Source: Actinomycetota bacterium (lineage in GTDB: Bacteria > Actinomycetota > Thermoleophilia > Gaiellales > Gaiellaceae). From it: a stretch of 12,759 nucleotides of DNA. The stretch lies in assembly GCA_005883245.1 (NCBI GenBank), contig VAXT01000027.1:1-12759 (forward strand), in the 5' to 3' direction. Shown in pieces: positions 1 through 8,813 of this stretch; within the stretch, counting starts at the first letter, position 1, and every line of letters starts with the position of its first letter. A model generated the notes under the pieces. That model had not been told where the DNA came from and ran no database searches. It saw only the letters and a list, made by a program, of their open reading frames with translations. The position numbers and the translations under genes are program-made.

Positions 1-456
1 GTGGTCGGCATCCACGGCATCCCGCGCGAGCGTGAGTGGGACGCCGTCGCGAGTGCCGAGGCGCCCGGGCTGCCCGGCGACGACGTCGAGTTCGTGGCGC
101 TCGCGGACGGGAGCCTCGTCGTCGACGAGGACATCCCGGACGGAGTGCTCGCCCCGCTGGCCGATGCTCTGTCGCTGCCCGCTCCGTACCACGCCTTCGC
201 GCTGCACCAGGACGCGGACGTCTGGAGCGTCGCCGCCAAGCACGTCCAGGTGGTCGAGGTGCCCGAGGACGTCGCCGGCGACGAGATCCAGCTCGCGGTC
301 AGCGAAGAGACGAGGACGCTGATCGTCGACGACGAGGAATCGAAGGTCTCCATTCCGAGCCTCGAAGCGTTCGCGGGCGGCCAATTCGGCTCGTTCGTCC
401 TCCACGCGAGCCGCCTCGACGACCTCCTCTGGGAGGTAACGGTAATCCCGCTCTGA
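1..456 (+). CDS. Hypothetical acidic protein, possibly 5'-truncated
   Basis: The frame is open from the first base (a GTG codon) to TGA at 454-456, giving 151 residues. The GTG may be the true start, but no upstream sequence is available, so the gene may begin before the window. The protein is rich in Asp and Glu, has no signal peptide or membrane segment, and its second half alternates short hydrophobic stretches with acidic ones, suggesting a beta-rich soluble fold. I do not recognise a family or a catalytic motif. Third codon positions are nearly all G or C, which supports real coding. The stop codon lies inside the first copy of a tandem repeat that fills the gap to secA, so the last three codons belong to repeat sequence. 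Function unknown. Confidence 0.6.
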   Translation: MVGIHGIPREREWDAVASAEAPGLPGDDVEFVALADGSLVVDEDIPDGVLAPLADALSLPAPYHAFALHQDADVWSVAAKHVQVVEVPEDVAGDEIQLAVSEETRTLIVDDEESKVSIPSLEAFAGGQFGSFVLHASRLDDLLWEVTVIPL

Positions 457-661
457 GGCGCCGCTTGCGGTGCCGACCATCAGGACGTTCGGGCTGTGCC
501 CGAGCGGCCGTCGGAAACGACCGGTCGACACGATCGAGGTCATAGCGACCCCGCTCTGAGGCGCCGCTTGCGGTGCCGACCATCAGGACGTTCGGGCTGT
601 GCCCGAGCGGCCGTCGGAAACGACGGGTCGACACGATCGAGGTTCATAGCGACCCCGCTCT
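447..661. repeat. Tandem ~103-base duplication upstream of secA
   Basis: Copy 1 is 447-549 (103 bases) and copy 2 is 550-653 (104 bases). An 8-base remnant of the unit start (CCCGCTCT) follows at 654-661. By hand alignment the copies differ at two places only: C522 is G625, and copy 2 has one extra T at 643/644. The repeat fills nearly all the space between the stop of the upstream gene and secA, and copy 1 includes that stop codon. Such close identity points to a recent duplication or to an assembly artefact of about read length. Confidence 0.95.
457..630 (+). other. Candidate structured RNA element, two tandem copies
   Basis: Each repeat unit can form successive hairpins. The first is GGCGCCG-CTTG-CGGTGCC (457-474 and 560-577), which starts right after the stop codon in copy 1. 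The second is TTCGGGC-TGT-GCCCGAG (488-504 and 591-607). The third has a GAAA loop: CCGTCG-GAAA-CGACGG at 611-626 is perfect in copy 2, while copy 1 (508-523) has one C-C mismatch. A short helix CGACC/GGTCG (474-478 with 523-527; 577-581 with 626-630) could close the second and third hairpins into a three-way junction. There is no U tract, so these are not ordinary terminators. A leader of secA, an RNA processing site or a REP-like DNA repeat are all possible. Transcription is inferred, not shown. Confidence 0.4.
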
Positions 662-668
662 AAGCCGA

Positions 669-674
669 TACCCT
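669..674 (+). promoter_or_regulatory. Candidate -10 box for secA
   Basis: TACCCT fits the TANNNT actinobacterial -10 pattern and ends 8 bases before the secA ATG, so transcription would begin at or next to the start codon. A weak Shine-Dalgarno-like AGAAAG (675-680) also sits very close to the ATG. No convincing -35 box is visible. The placement matches similar boxes before prfB and smpB in this window. Confidence 0.35.
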
Positions 675-682
675 AGAAAGCG

Positions 683-3361
<2,679 letters not shown>

Positions 3362-3432
3362 CGGAGGAACCCAGGTTTCCCCCGTTGGCCCCCTCCTTCT
3401 CACCCCCTCGTAGCCGGTAGCTCTGGGCTCCC

Positions 3433-3449
3433 GCCGGGCCAAGCCCGGC
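3433..3449. repeat. GC-rich inverted repeat (copy A)
   Basis: Seven-base perfect stem GCCGGGC/GCCCGGC with a CAA loop, followed by TCCGCCCG. It may be a hairpin-only terminator of secA or a small dispersed palindromic element, since a sibling occurs at 6393-6409. It lacks the U run of a Rho-independent terminator. Confidence 0.5.
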
Positions 3450-3558
3450 TCCGCCCGCTGTCCTCCACTCGCTGAACGGCTGAGCGACAACGGTCCGCGG
3501 TCAGACGCCGGGCATGTCTTCGTAACGCGTCCGAGGCGGGGCCGCAATCTCGCCCCGC

Positions 3559-3564
3559 TAGCAT
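3559..3564 (+). promoter_or_regulatory. Candidate -10 box for prfB (leaderless)
   Basis: TAGCAT fits TANNNT and ends 7 bases before the prfB ATG at 3572, so the message would start at or next to the AUG. No Shine-Dalgarno sequence precedes the ATG, which agrees with leaderless translation. No clear -35 box is seen. Confidence 0.45.
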
Positions 3565-3571
3565 CCGCCTA

Positions 3572-4640
3572 ATGGCAGACGCCGCCTCACTCGACGAGCG
3601 CCTGGAGCAGATCGGGGCCCAGCTCGACTGGGTCCGTGATTACCTTTGACCCGGACGCCCTAGAGCAGCGCGCCGCCGAGCTCGAGGCGAAGATGGGCGA
3701 GCCCGGCTTCTGGAACGACCAGCAGGAAGCGGCCCAGATCTCCTCTGAGCACGCGCGAGCCCAGCGGCGCCTCGACCGCTACGAGCGCCTGCGCCGCGAA
3801 TACGACGACGCGAAGGAGCTCCTCGCCATGGACGGCGACATGGCCGCCGAGATCGAGACCTCGCTGACCCCGCTCGAGAGCGAGCTGGAACGCCTCCAGG
3901 AGGACGCACTCTTCTCCGGCGACTACGACGCGGGCGATGCGGTCGTCACGATCCAATCCGACGCGGGCGGCACCGACGCGCAGGACTTCACCGAGATGCT
4001 CCTCCGCATGTACCTGCGCTGGGCCGCCGACCGCAACTTCAAGACGGAGGTCCTGGAAGCGAGCCCGGGCGAGGAGGCCGGCCTCAAGTCGGCGACCTTC
4101 ACGATCGAGGGCGAGAACGCCTACGGAATCCTCAGAGCCGAGCGCGGCAAGCACCGCCTCGTCCGTCTGTCGCCCTTCGACCAGGCCCATCGCCGGCACA
4201 CATCGTTCGCCCAGGTCATCCCCAGCCCGCTCCTCTCCGACGACGCGGAGATCGAGATCGACGACGCCGACATCCGCGTCGACACCTACCGCGCGAGCGG
4301 CGCCGGCGGACAGCATGTGAACAAGACCGACTCCGCCGTCCGCATCACGCACATCCCGACCGGCATCGTGGTCAGCGTCCAGAACGAGCGCTCCCAGTCC
4401 TCGAACAAGGCGACCGCGCTCAAGATCTTGCGCTCACGCCTCGCGGAGCAGGCCGAGGAAGAGCGGGAAGCCGAGCTCGCCAAGGAGCGCGGGGACGTGA
4501 GCATGGGCTTCGGCGGAAATGCGATCCGCAGTTATGTCTTGCACCCGTATCAACTCGTAAAGGATCACCGGACCGAACACGAGGTCGGAAACACCCAAGG
4601 GGTGCTCGACGGGGACCTCGATGGGCTGTTGAACAGCCGG
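3572..4640 (+). CDS. prfB: Peptide chain release factor 2, programmed +1 frameshift
   Basis: RF2 recognises UAA and UGA in the ribosomal A site and triggers release of the peptide. The first frame starts at ATG 3572 and encodes 25 residues ending VRDYL, then meets TGA at 3647-3649. The CTT-TGA-C context (3644-3650) is the known RF2 autoregulatory +1 shift; reading resumes with GAC at 3648 (DPDALEQ...). Together the parts give the usual RF2 N-terminal helices. The stop-codon reading motif SPF is at 200-202 and the catalytic GGQ at 245-247, both intact. The RF2 match continues through VLDGDLDGLL to about 4631. No stop follows: this frame stays open to 5372, across ftsE in another frame, as an arginine-rich shadow. 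The end given here is therefore the limit of RF2-like sequence, not a real stop. Codon use also changes from about 4515. Stop loss, chimeric assembly or a sequence error are all possible. Confidence 0.9.
3644..3650 (+). promoter_or_regulatory. RF2 programmed frameshift site CTTTGAC
   Basis: CTT-TGA-C matches the core of the known prfB recoding site. Low RF2 slows termination at the in-frame UGA and favours the +1 slip on CUU-U, so RF2 controls its own synthesis. The usual AGGGGG-like element about 3 bases upstream of CTT is not obvious; the nearest G-rich run is GGG at about 3630-3632, farther away than in E. coli. Confidence 0.85.
4624..4638. repeat. Short palindrome at the prfB end
   Basis: GGCTGTT-G-AACAGCC is a perfect 7-base inverted repeat around one base; as RNA it would form 5 pairs with a TTGAA loop. 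It sits where prfB should end and 3 bases before the ATG at 4642 that may start ftsE. It could affect ftsE initiation or mark a rearrangement junction. Confidence 0.45.
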
Positions 4641-4641
4641 G

Positions 4642-5466
4642 ATGCGCCCCCCTTTGGACCCGCGCCTATCGACCCCCGTGCCCGACGAAATCGCCCAAAT
4701 AGAAGAGCCGGAGACGGCTACCGCCGTCCCTGCGGAGGCGAACGGCCAAGGCCCAGCGCCTGCGCAGGTCGCGTCCGCGCGCTCGATGATCGTCTTCGAC
4801 GGCGTTACGAAGATCTACGAGCCGAACGTGGCCGCGCTGTCGGACGTCTCGTTCGTGATCGACAAGGGCGAGTTCGTGTTCGTCGTCGGCGCGTCGGGCT
4901 CGGGCAAGTCGACGATCATCCGGCTCCTGCTGAAGGAGCTCGATCCCACCTCGGGGCGGATCATCGTCGCCGGCCGCGACCTGGGCAGGCTGCCGAGGCG
5001 CAAGGTCTCGCAGCTCCGCCGCAACGTCGCCTGCGTCTTCCAGGACTTCAAGCTGCTCCCGAACCGAACGGCAGCCGAGAACGTCTCCTACGCGCTCAAG
5101 GTGCAGGGCGAGAGCTCCGACTCGATCAGGCGCAAGATTCCCGAGGTGCTGAACCTCGTCGGCCTGGCGCACAAGATGAGCTCGTACCCGGACGAGCTCT
5201 CCGGCGGCGAGCAGCAGCGCGTCTCGATCGCGCGCGCGTTCGTCAACCATCCGCCGCTCCTCGTCTGCGACGAGCCGACGGGGAACCTCGACCCGGACAC
5301 GTCCGTCGGGATCATGCAGCTCCTGTACCGCATCAACCGCTCGGGCACGACCGTCCTGATGGTCACCCATGATCGTGAGATGGTCGACAAGATGCGCCGC
5401 CGCGTGATCGCGCTCGAGGATGGGCGCCTCGCCCGTGACGAGCGGCGTGGAGGCTACGCCGAGTGA
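4642..5466 (+). CDS. ftsE: Cell division ATP-binding protein FtsE
   Basis: FtsE is the cytoplasmic ATPase of the FtsEX complex, which switches on peptidoglycan hydrolases at the division site. The FtsE core begins MIVFDGVTKIYEP at ATG 4786, giving 226 residues, the usual size. In core numbering: Walker A GASGSGKST (35-43), Q-loop Gln86, signature LSGGEQQR (138-145), Walker B LLVCDE (158-163), H-loop His195. The same frame is open upstream to ATG 4642, adding 48 residues rich in Pro, Ala and Glu. That stretch looks more protein-like in this frame than in the prfB frame, so I give the longer form. The start is uncertain: neither ATG has a clear ribosome site, and GTG 4678 is another option. The stop overlaps the ftsX GTG (GTGA, 5463-5466), pointing to coupled translation. 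Confidence 0.93.
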   Translation: MRPPLDPRLSTPVPDEIAQIEEPETATAVPAEANGQGPAPAQVASARSMIVFDGVTKIYEPNVAALSDVSFVIDKGEFVFVVGASGSGKSTIIRLLLKELDPTSGRIIVAGRDLGRLPRRKVSQLRRNVACVFQDFKLLPNRTAAENVSYALKVQGESSDSIRRKIPEVLNLVGLAHKMSSYPDELSGGEQQRVSIARAFVNHPPLLVCDEPTGNLDPDTSVGIMQLLYRINRSGTTVLMVTHDREMVDKMRRRVIALEDGRLARDERRGGYAE

Positions 5467-6356
5467 AGCTCCGGGTCGTCATCGCCGAAGCGTGGCGCTC
5501 GCTGACCGCGAGCCTCTCGACCACCCTCGCCGCGGCGCTGACCGTCCTGATCGGCATGTTCCTCGTCGGCCTCCTGATCGGCCTCGGCACCTGGGCGCGC
5601 TCGTGGAGCGAGCACCAGAAGGGCCAGCTCGACATCAACGTCTACCTCTGCACGACCACGACGTGCGGCTCGGAGGTGACGACGGCGCAGAGGAACGCGA
5701 TCCGCGTGCGGCTCCAGAACGATCCGCGCATCGGTTCGGAAGGTGTCGAGTACATCTCGAAGGAGCAGGCGCTCGAGAAGATGAAGAAGACGGCGCCGGA
5801 CATGGTCTCCGGGCTCGTCACCAATCCCCTGCCGGACGCGTTCAAGATCACCCCGCGTCACGGGGAGGACGTCGTGGCGATCGCGAGCAACCTCAACAAG
5901 AATCCGCCCCCCGGCGTGGAGAAGGTCAACTACGGGAAGAAGACGGCGAAGCGGATCCTGCGAGTAGCGCACATCTTCGAGGTGCTGTCCGCGCTCGCCA
6001 TCGTGATCCTGCTGATCGCCGCCACGATCCTGATCGGGAACACGATCCGGCTCTCGATCTTCGCCCGTCGCCGTGAGATCGAGGTGATGAAGCTCGTCGG
6101 GGCCTCGAACTGGTTCGTGCGCGGGCCGTTCATGGTCGAGGGCCTGCTGACGGGCCTGATCGGAGCCGTGGCCGCGGTCGTGCTGCTCTTCCTCGGGAAG
6201 GAGCTCATCCTCCCGACGACGATCGGGCGGCTCGACGCCGGCAAGGACGTGAACGCGATCGCGTTCGAGTACACGGCACTGCTCGTGCTCCTGCTCGGCC
6301 TCGTGCTCGGCGCCGCCGGCTCGTCGATCACGATGCGCCGCTTCTTGAGAGTCTGA
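5463..6356 (+). CDS. ftsX: Cell division protein FtsX (ABC permease-like)
   Basis: FtsX is the membrane half of FtsEX. It does not carry a substrate but passes the ATPase signal to cell-wall hydrolases outside. The 297-residue protein has four membrane segments at about 20-42, 172-195, 224-246 and 268-290, the FtsX topology. A large extracytoplasmic domain lies between the first two (about 45-165). This domain carries Cys63 and Cys68 (YLCTTTTCG), which could form a disulfide. The conserved cytoplasmic FARRREIEVMKLVGAS stretch (200-215) couples to FtsE. The start is a GTG overlapping the ftsE stop by four bases. Length and domains are complete. Confidence 0.95.
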   Translation: MKLRVVIAEAWRSLTASLSTTLAAALTVLIGMFLVGLLIGLGTWARSWSEHQKGQLDINVYLCTTTTCGSEVTTAQRNAIRVRLQNDPRIGSEGVEYISKEQALEKMKKTAPDMVSGLVTNPLPDAFKITPRHGEDVVAIASNLNKNPPPGVEKVNYGKKTAKRILRVAHIFEVLSALAIVILLIAATILIGNTIRLSIFARRREIEVMKLVGASNWFVRGPFMVEGLLTGLIGAVAAVVLLFLGKELILPTTIGRLDAGKDVNAIAFEYTALLVLLLGLVLGAAGSSITMRRFLRV

Positions 6357-6392
6357 TCGTCCCCTCGCGTTCCTGGCCGGCGACCCGCTCCC

Positions 6393-6409
6393 GCCCGGCG
6401 GAGCCGGGC
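6393..6409. repeat. GC-rich inverted repeat (copy B)
   Basis: Seven-base perfect stem GCCCGGC/GCCGGGC with a GGA loop, followed by TCCGCGGG. It resembles the hairpin at 3433-3449 with the arm order reversed, and lies 37 bases after the ftsX stop. It may be a terminator without a U tract or a small repeated palindrome. Confidence 0.5.
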
Positions 6410-6454
6410 TCCGCGGGCCGCCTCGCGCCGCTGCGCACCCTCCTGCGAGCAGCC

Positions 6455-6492
6455 CGTGCCTCGTAGCACTGTTCCGCTCGCATACGGGCACG
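6455..6492 (+). promoter_or_regulatory. Imperfect hairpin in the rnr leader
   Basis: CGTGCC-T-CGTA (6455-6465) pairs with TACG-GGCACG (6483-6492): ten pairs with one bulged T and a 17-base loop. It ends 20 bases before the GAGGAAG ribosome site of the ribonuclease gene. A regulatory role is only an inference. Confidence 0.3.
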
Positions 6493-6526
6493 CAGCGACG
6501 CGCCAGGAACCCGAGGAAGCAGATCC

Positions 6527-8251
6527 GTGATCGTTGAGCTCACTCGGCGCGGCAAGCTCATCACGGGCGAGCCGTACTTCATGCCCGGGACGCCGATCGT
6601 CGTCGACCGGAAGGGCCTCGGGGATGCGGGGCCCGGCGATCTCGTCTCCGTCACGCCCGGTCGCGGGCGCGCCCGCGTCGAACGTGTGATCGGCTCGGCG
6701 AAGCGGATCGAGAACGTGCTGGAGGCGCTCCTCGTCGAAGAGGGGCTCCGCGAGGGCTTCGAGCCGCATGACGTCCCCGAGCCGAGCTTCGAGGGACGGA
6801 GTGACCTGCGAGAGCTGACGACCTTCACGGTCGACCCGGACACGGCGAAGGACTTCGACGACGCGATCTCGGTCCGCCGCGAGCGCGACGGCGTGCGGAT
6901 CTGGGTGCACATCGCCGACGTCTCGTACTTCGTCCCGGCCGGCTCGCCGCTCGACCGCGGGGCGTACAAGCGCGGCAACTCGGTCTACGTTCCGGACCTG
7001 GTCGCGCCGATGCTCCCGCACGAGCTGGCCGACGACGCCTGCTCGCTCCGGCCGCACCAGGACCGGCTCTGCGTGACAGTGGAGATCGCGCCCGGCGGGG
7101 AGCCGAGCTTCTACCGGTCGGTGATCCGCAGCCGCGAGTGTTTCACCTACGGCCAGGTGCAGCGGATCCTCGATGGCGCCGAGCAGCACGAGCTGGCCGA
7201 CGAGGTGCGGCTCGCCGACAGCGTCTCCGCCGACCTCAGGCGGCACCGTTTCGAGCGCGGGGCGCTCCGGGTCGAGAGCCCCGAGGTCAACTTCGCCTTC
7301 GACGGGCAGGGCGGGATCGAGCGCTCGTGGCTCGAGGCCGAGCCGGGTGCCCACGCGCTGATCGAGGAGCTGATGATCCTCGCCAACGAGAAGGTGGCGG
7401 CGTTCCTCGCGGCCCGCAACAACCCGTCTCTGTACCGCGTCCACGAGCCGCCGGAGCCGCAGTCCGTCGAGCTTCTGCTCGCGAAGCTCGCCGACTTGGA
7501 AGTCCCGACGCCGCCCGCGCCGCGCGCAGGCAGCATGAGCCCGTCCGAGGCGGCTCGCGTAGCAGCAGACGCGAGCGAGCGCGTCGCCGACTATGTCGCA
7601 CGGGCCGGCCGCGGGCGAGAGGCGTTCCCAGCGCTCGTCCTGCGCGCACTGAAGCAGGCCCACTACGACCCGCGGAACCTCGGTCACTCGGGCCTCGCGA
7701 GCACCGCCTACACGCACTTCACGTCGCCGATCCGCCGCTACCCGGACCTCGTCGCCCACCGCGCCCTGCTGCGCGCGATCGGCCAGGGCGACGACCCGCT
7801 TCCGGACGACCTCCAGGCGGCCGCCGAGCACACGTCCGAGACCGAGCGCGCCGCCACTGACGTCGAGTACCGCGCCGACGATATCTGCGCGGCGTGGCTT
7901 CTCGAGCGCACGCTCTTCGAGCGCGGCTGGGAGGAGCCGTTCACCGGCGAGATCGTCGGCGTGATCGGCTCGGGGATCTTCGTCCGCTTCGGCGACGTGT
8001 TCGAGGGCTTCCTGCCGGCCCGGCGGTTGCGAGGCGACTACTACCAGCTGAACGACCTGGGAACCGCGCTCGTAGGCCGACGCGGCGGTCGCCGCTACCG
8101 GCTCGGCGACGAGCTCGAGGTGCGGGTCGAGGAGATCCGCCGCGCCGAGGGGAAGATCGAGCTGGCCCTCACTTCAGAGAGCGGATCAAGACGCGGCGAA
8201 GGGCGAAGAGGCCGATCAGGCCGACGCCGATCAGGGTCGCGAGCGAGATGA
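6527..8251 (+). CDS. rnr: RNase II/R-family 3'-5' exoribonuclease
   Basis: This enzyme degrades RNA from the 3' end to mononucleotides, and RNase R is known to remove stop-less messages handed over by SmpB-tmRNA. The RNB catalytic domain begins near residue 100. The metal-binding motif VDPDTAKDFDDA (102-113) supplies D103, D109, D111 and D112. The TSPIRRYPDLVAHR block (399-412) is also intact. A C-terminal S1 RNA-binding domain runs from about GEIVGVIGSGIFVRF to IELAL. The protein has 574 residues and lacks the N-terminal helix-turn-helix and full cold-shock domains of E. coli RNase R. GTG 6527 is chosen because GAGGAAG lies at 6513-6519. The last 26 residues (549-574, ten of them Arg) lie wholly in the overlap with the convergent minus-strand gene and may be a tail gained by stop loss. 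RNase II-type naming is equally possible. Confidence 0.93.
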   Translation: MIVELTRRGKLITGEPYFMPGTPIVVDRKGLGDAGPGDLVSVTPGRGRARVERVIGSAKRIENVLEALLVEEGLREGFEPHDVPEPSFEGRSDLRELTTFTVDPDTAKDFDDAISVRRERDGVRIWVHIADVSYFVPAGSPLDRGAYKRGNSVYVPDLVAPMLPHELADDACSLRPHQDRLCVTVEIAPGGEPSFYRSVIRSRECFTYGQVQRILDGAEQHELADEVRLADSVSADLRRHRFERGALRVESPEVNFAFDGQGGIERSWLEAEPGAHALIEELMILANEKVAAFLAARNNPSLYRVHEPPEPQSVELLLAKLADLEVPTPPAPRAGSMSPSEAARVAADASERVADYVARAGRGREAFPALVLRALKQAHYDPRNLGHSGLASTAYTHFTSPIRRYPDLVAHRALLRAIGQGDDPLPDDLQAAAEHTSETERAATDVEYRADDICAAWLLERTLFERGWEEPFTGEIVGVIGSGIFVRFGDVFEGFLPARRLRGDYYQLNDLGTALVGRRGGRRYRLGDELEVRVEEIRRAEGKIELALTSESGSRRGEGRRGRSGRRRSGSRAR

Positions 8252-8813
8252 CGAGCCCGTACGGGAAGTCCTTCCTCGGCGGCGGCTTGTAGTCGAGGCT
8301 GCCGGCGATGAGGAAGCGCTTCCCGTTTTCGGTGGCGGGCACCGTCCAGTCGAACACGTGATGCGGCTTCCGCGGGGCGGCCTTGATCTGCGGTGGCGGG
8401 ATCGGGTTCATGTAGTGGATCCGGTGGTCGTGCCAGGCCCAGACGTCGCCGCCGGCGAGCTTCTGCCAGTCCGGCTTGGCCTTCACCCTCGCCGATTTCG
8501 GAACCGTCACCCGCGCGTACCGATCCTGGTTCAGGTAGCCGGCCGGCGAGTGGATGTTGACGTAGATCCCGCCCGAGCTGAACCGGAGATAGGGCTCACC
8601 GCTGTAGCCCTTGATGATCACGGTCTTGCCGCTCCGATTGTCCAGCCAGACCTGATCGTCCCCGTACAGGATCTTGAACCGGAGGCCGGGCATCCGGGGC
8701 TCGATCCCGGTGATCGTCGAGCGGTAGCCGAGCTTCCCGGTGCGGAAGTGCGCCTCGGCACCGGGAGCCTGCAGCGCCGCGAGGATGGCGGCCACGAGCA
8801 ACGATCGTCTCAA
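8169..8813 (-). CDS. Exported membrane-anchored protein, WHDHRIHYM motif, copper operon
   Basis: I choose TTG at 8813-8811, whose TGA-overlapping TTGA links it to the gene above; GTGAGGAG lies upstream. An in-frame longer form begins at 8888, but its extra residues are arginine-rich overlap. The 214-residue product has a signal peptide with likely cleavage after AEA (residue 21), leaving His22 first. A beta-rich outer domain follows, with the block WAWHDHRIHYM (about 125-135), then HH at 151-152, one C-terminal membrane helix (about 185-203) and a basic cytoplasmic end. The His cluster, exposed N-terminal His and operon with copC-copD and ycnI suggest a metal-binding role outside the cell, probably copper. 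I know no named function. The 3' end overlaps rnr by 83 bases. Confidence 0.8.
   Translation of the reverse strand: MRRSLLVAAILAALQAPGAEAHFRTGKLGYRSTITGIEPRMPGLRFKILYGDDQVWLDNRSGKTVIIKGYSGEPYLRFSSGGIYVNIHSPAGYLNQDRYARVTVPKSARVKAKPDWQKLAGGDVWAWHDHRIHYMNPIPPPQIKAAPRKPHHVFDWTVPATENGKRFLIAGSLDYKPPPRKDFPYGLVISLATLIGVGLIGLFALRRVLIRSLK

Larger units (their letters stand above)
3362..3571 (+). other. Intergenic region secA-prfB with GC-rich hairpin
   Basis: This gap holds no convincing gene. It has a perfect inverted repeat GCCGGGC-CAA-GCCCGGC at 3433-3449, not followed by a T tract. A closely similar hairpin, with the arms in opposite order, lies at 6393-6409 after ftsX; both are preceded by CC and followed by TCCGC. 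The prfB promoter candidate lies at the right end. Confidence 0.6.
6357..6526 (+). other. Intergenic region ftsX-rnr with two hairpins
   Basis: No gene is seen here. It contains the GC-rich inverted repeat at 6393-6409, a longer imperfect hairpin at 6455-6492, and a ribosome-binding site GAGGAAG (6513-6519) for the next gene. No TANNNT box stands out close to the start codon, unlike the other plus-strand genes. A promoter farther up or read-through from ftsX is likely. Confidence 0.5.

Noticed and set aside
447..661. CRISPR array
   Set aside because: There are only two long units joined directly, without spacers, so this is a tandem duplication.
3362..3400. Rho-independent terminator after secA
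   Set aside because: GGAACC...GGTTTCC gives only a weak, interrupted stem and is followed by C-rich sequence, not a T tract.
3636..3647. GTG 3636 as an independent RF2 start
   Set aside because: The short upstream frame from ATG 3572 encodes the expected RF2 N-terminal helix and ends exactly at the CTT-TGA-C recoding site.
4643..5372. C-terminal extension of RF2 across ftsE
   Set aside because: About 240 residues rich in Arg, Gly and Pro in a frame where ftsE is unmistakable in the other. It results from the missing prfB stop and is not a real domain.
5930..7831. Minus-strand open frame (633 codons) across ftsX and rnr
   Set aside because: It crosses two well-supported plus-strand genes and an intergenic gap, with Arg-rich composition and no recognisable domain.
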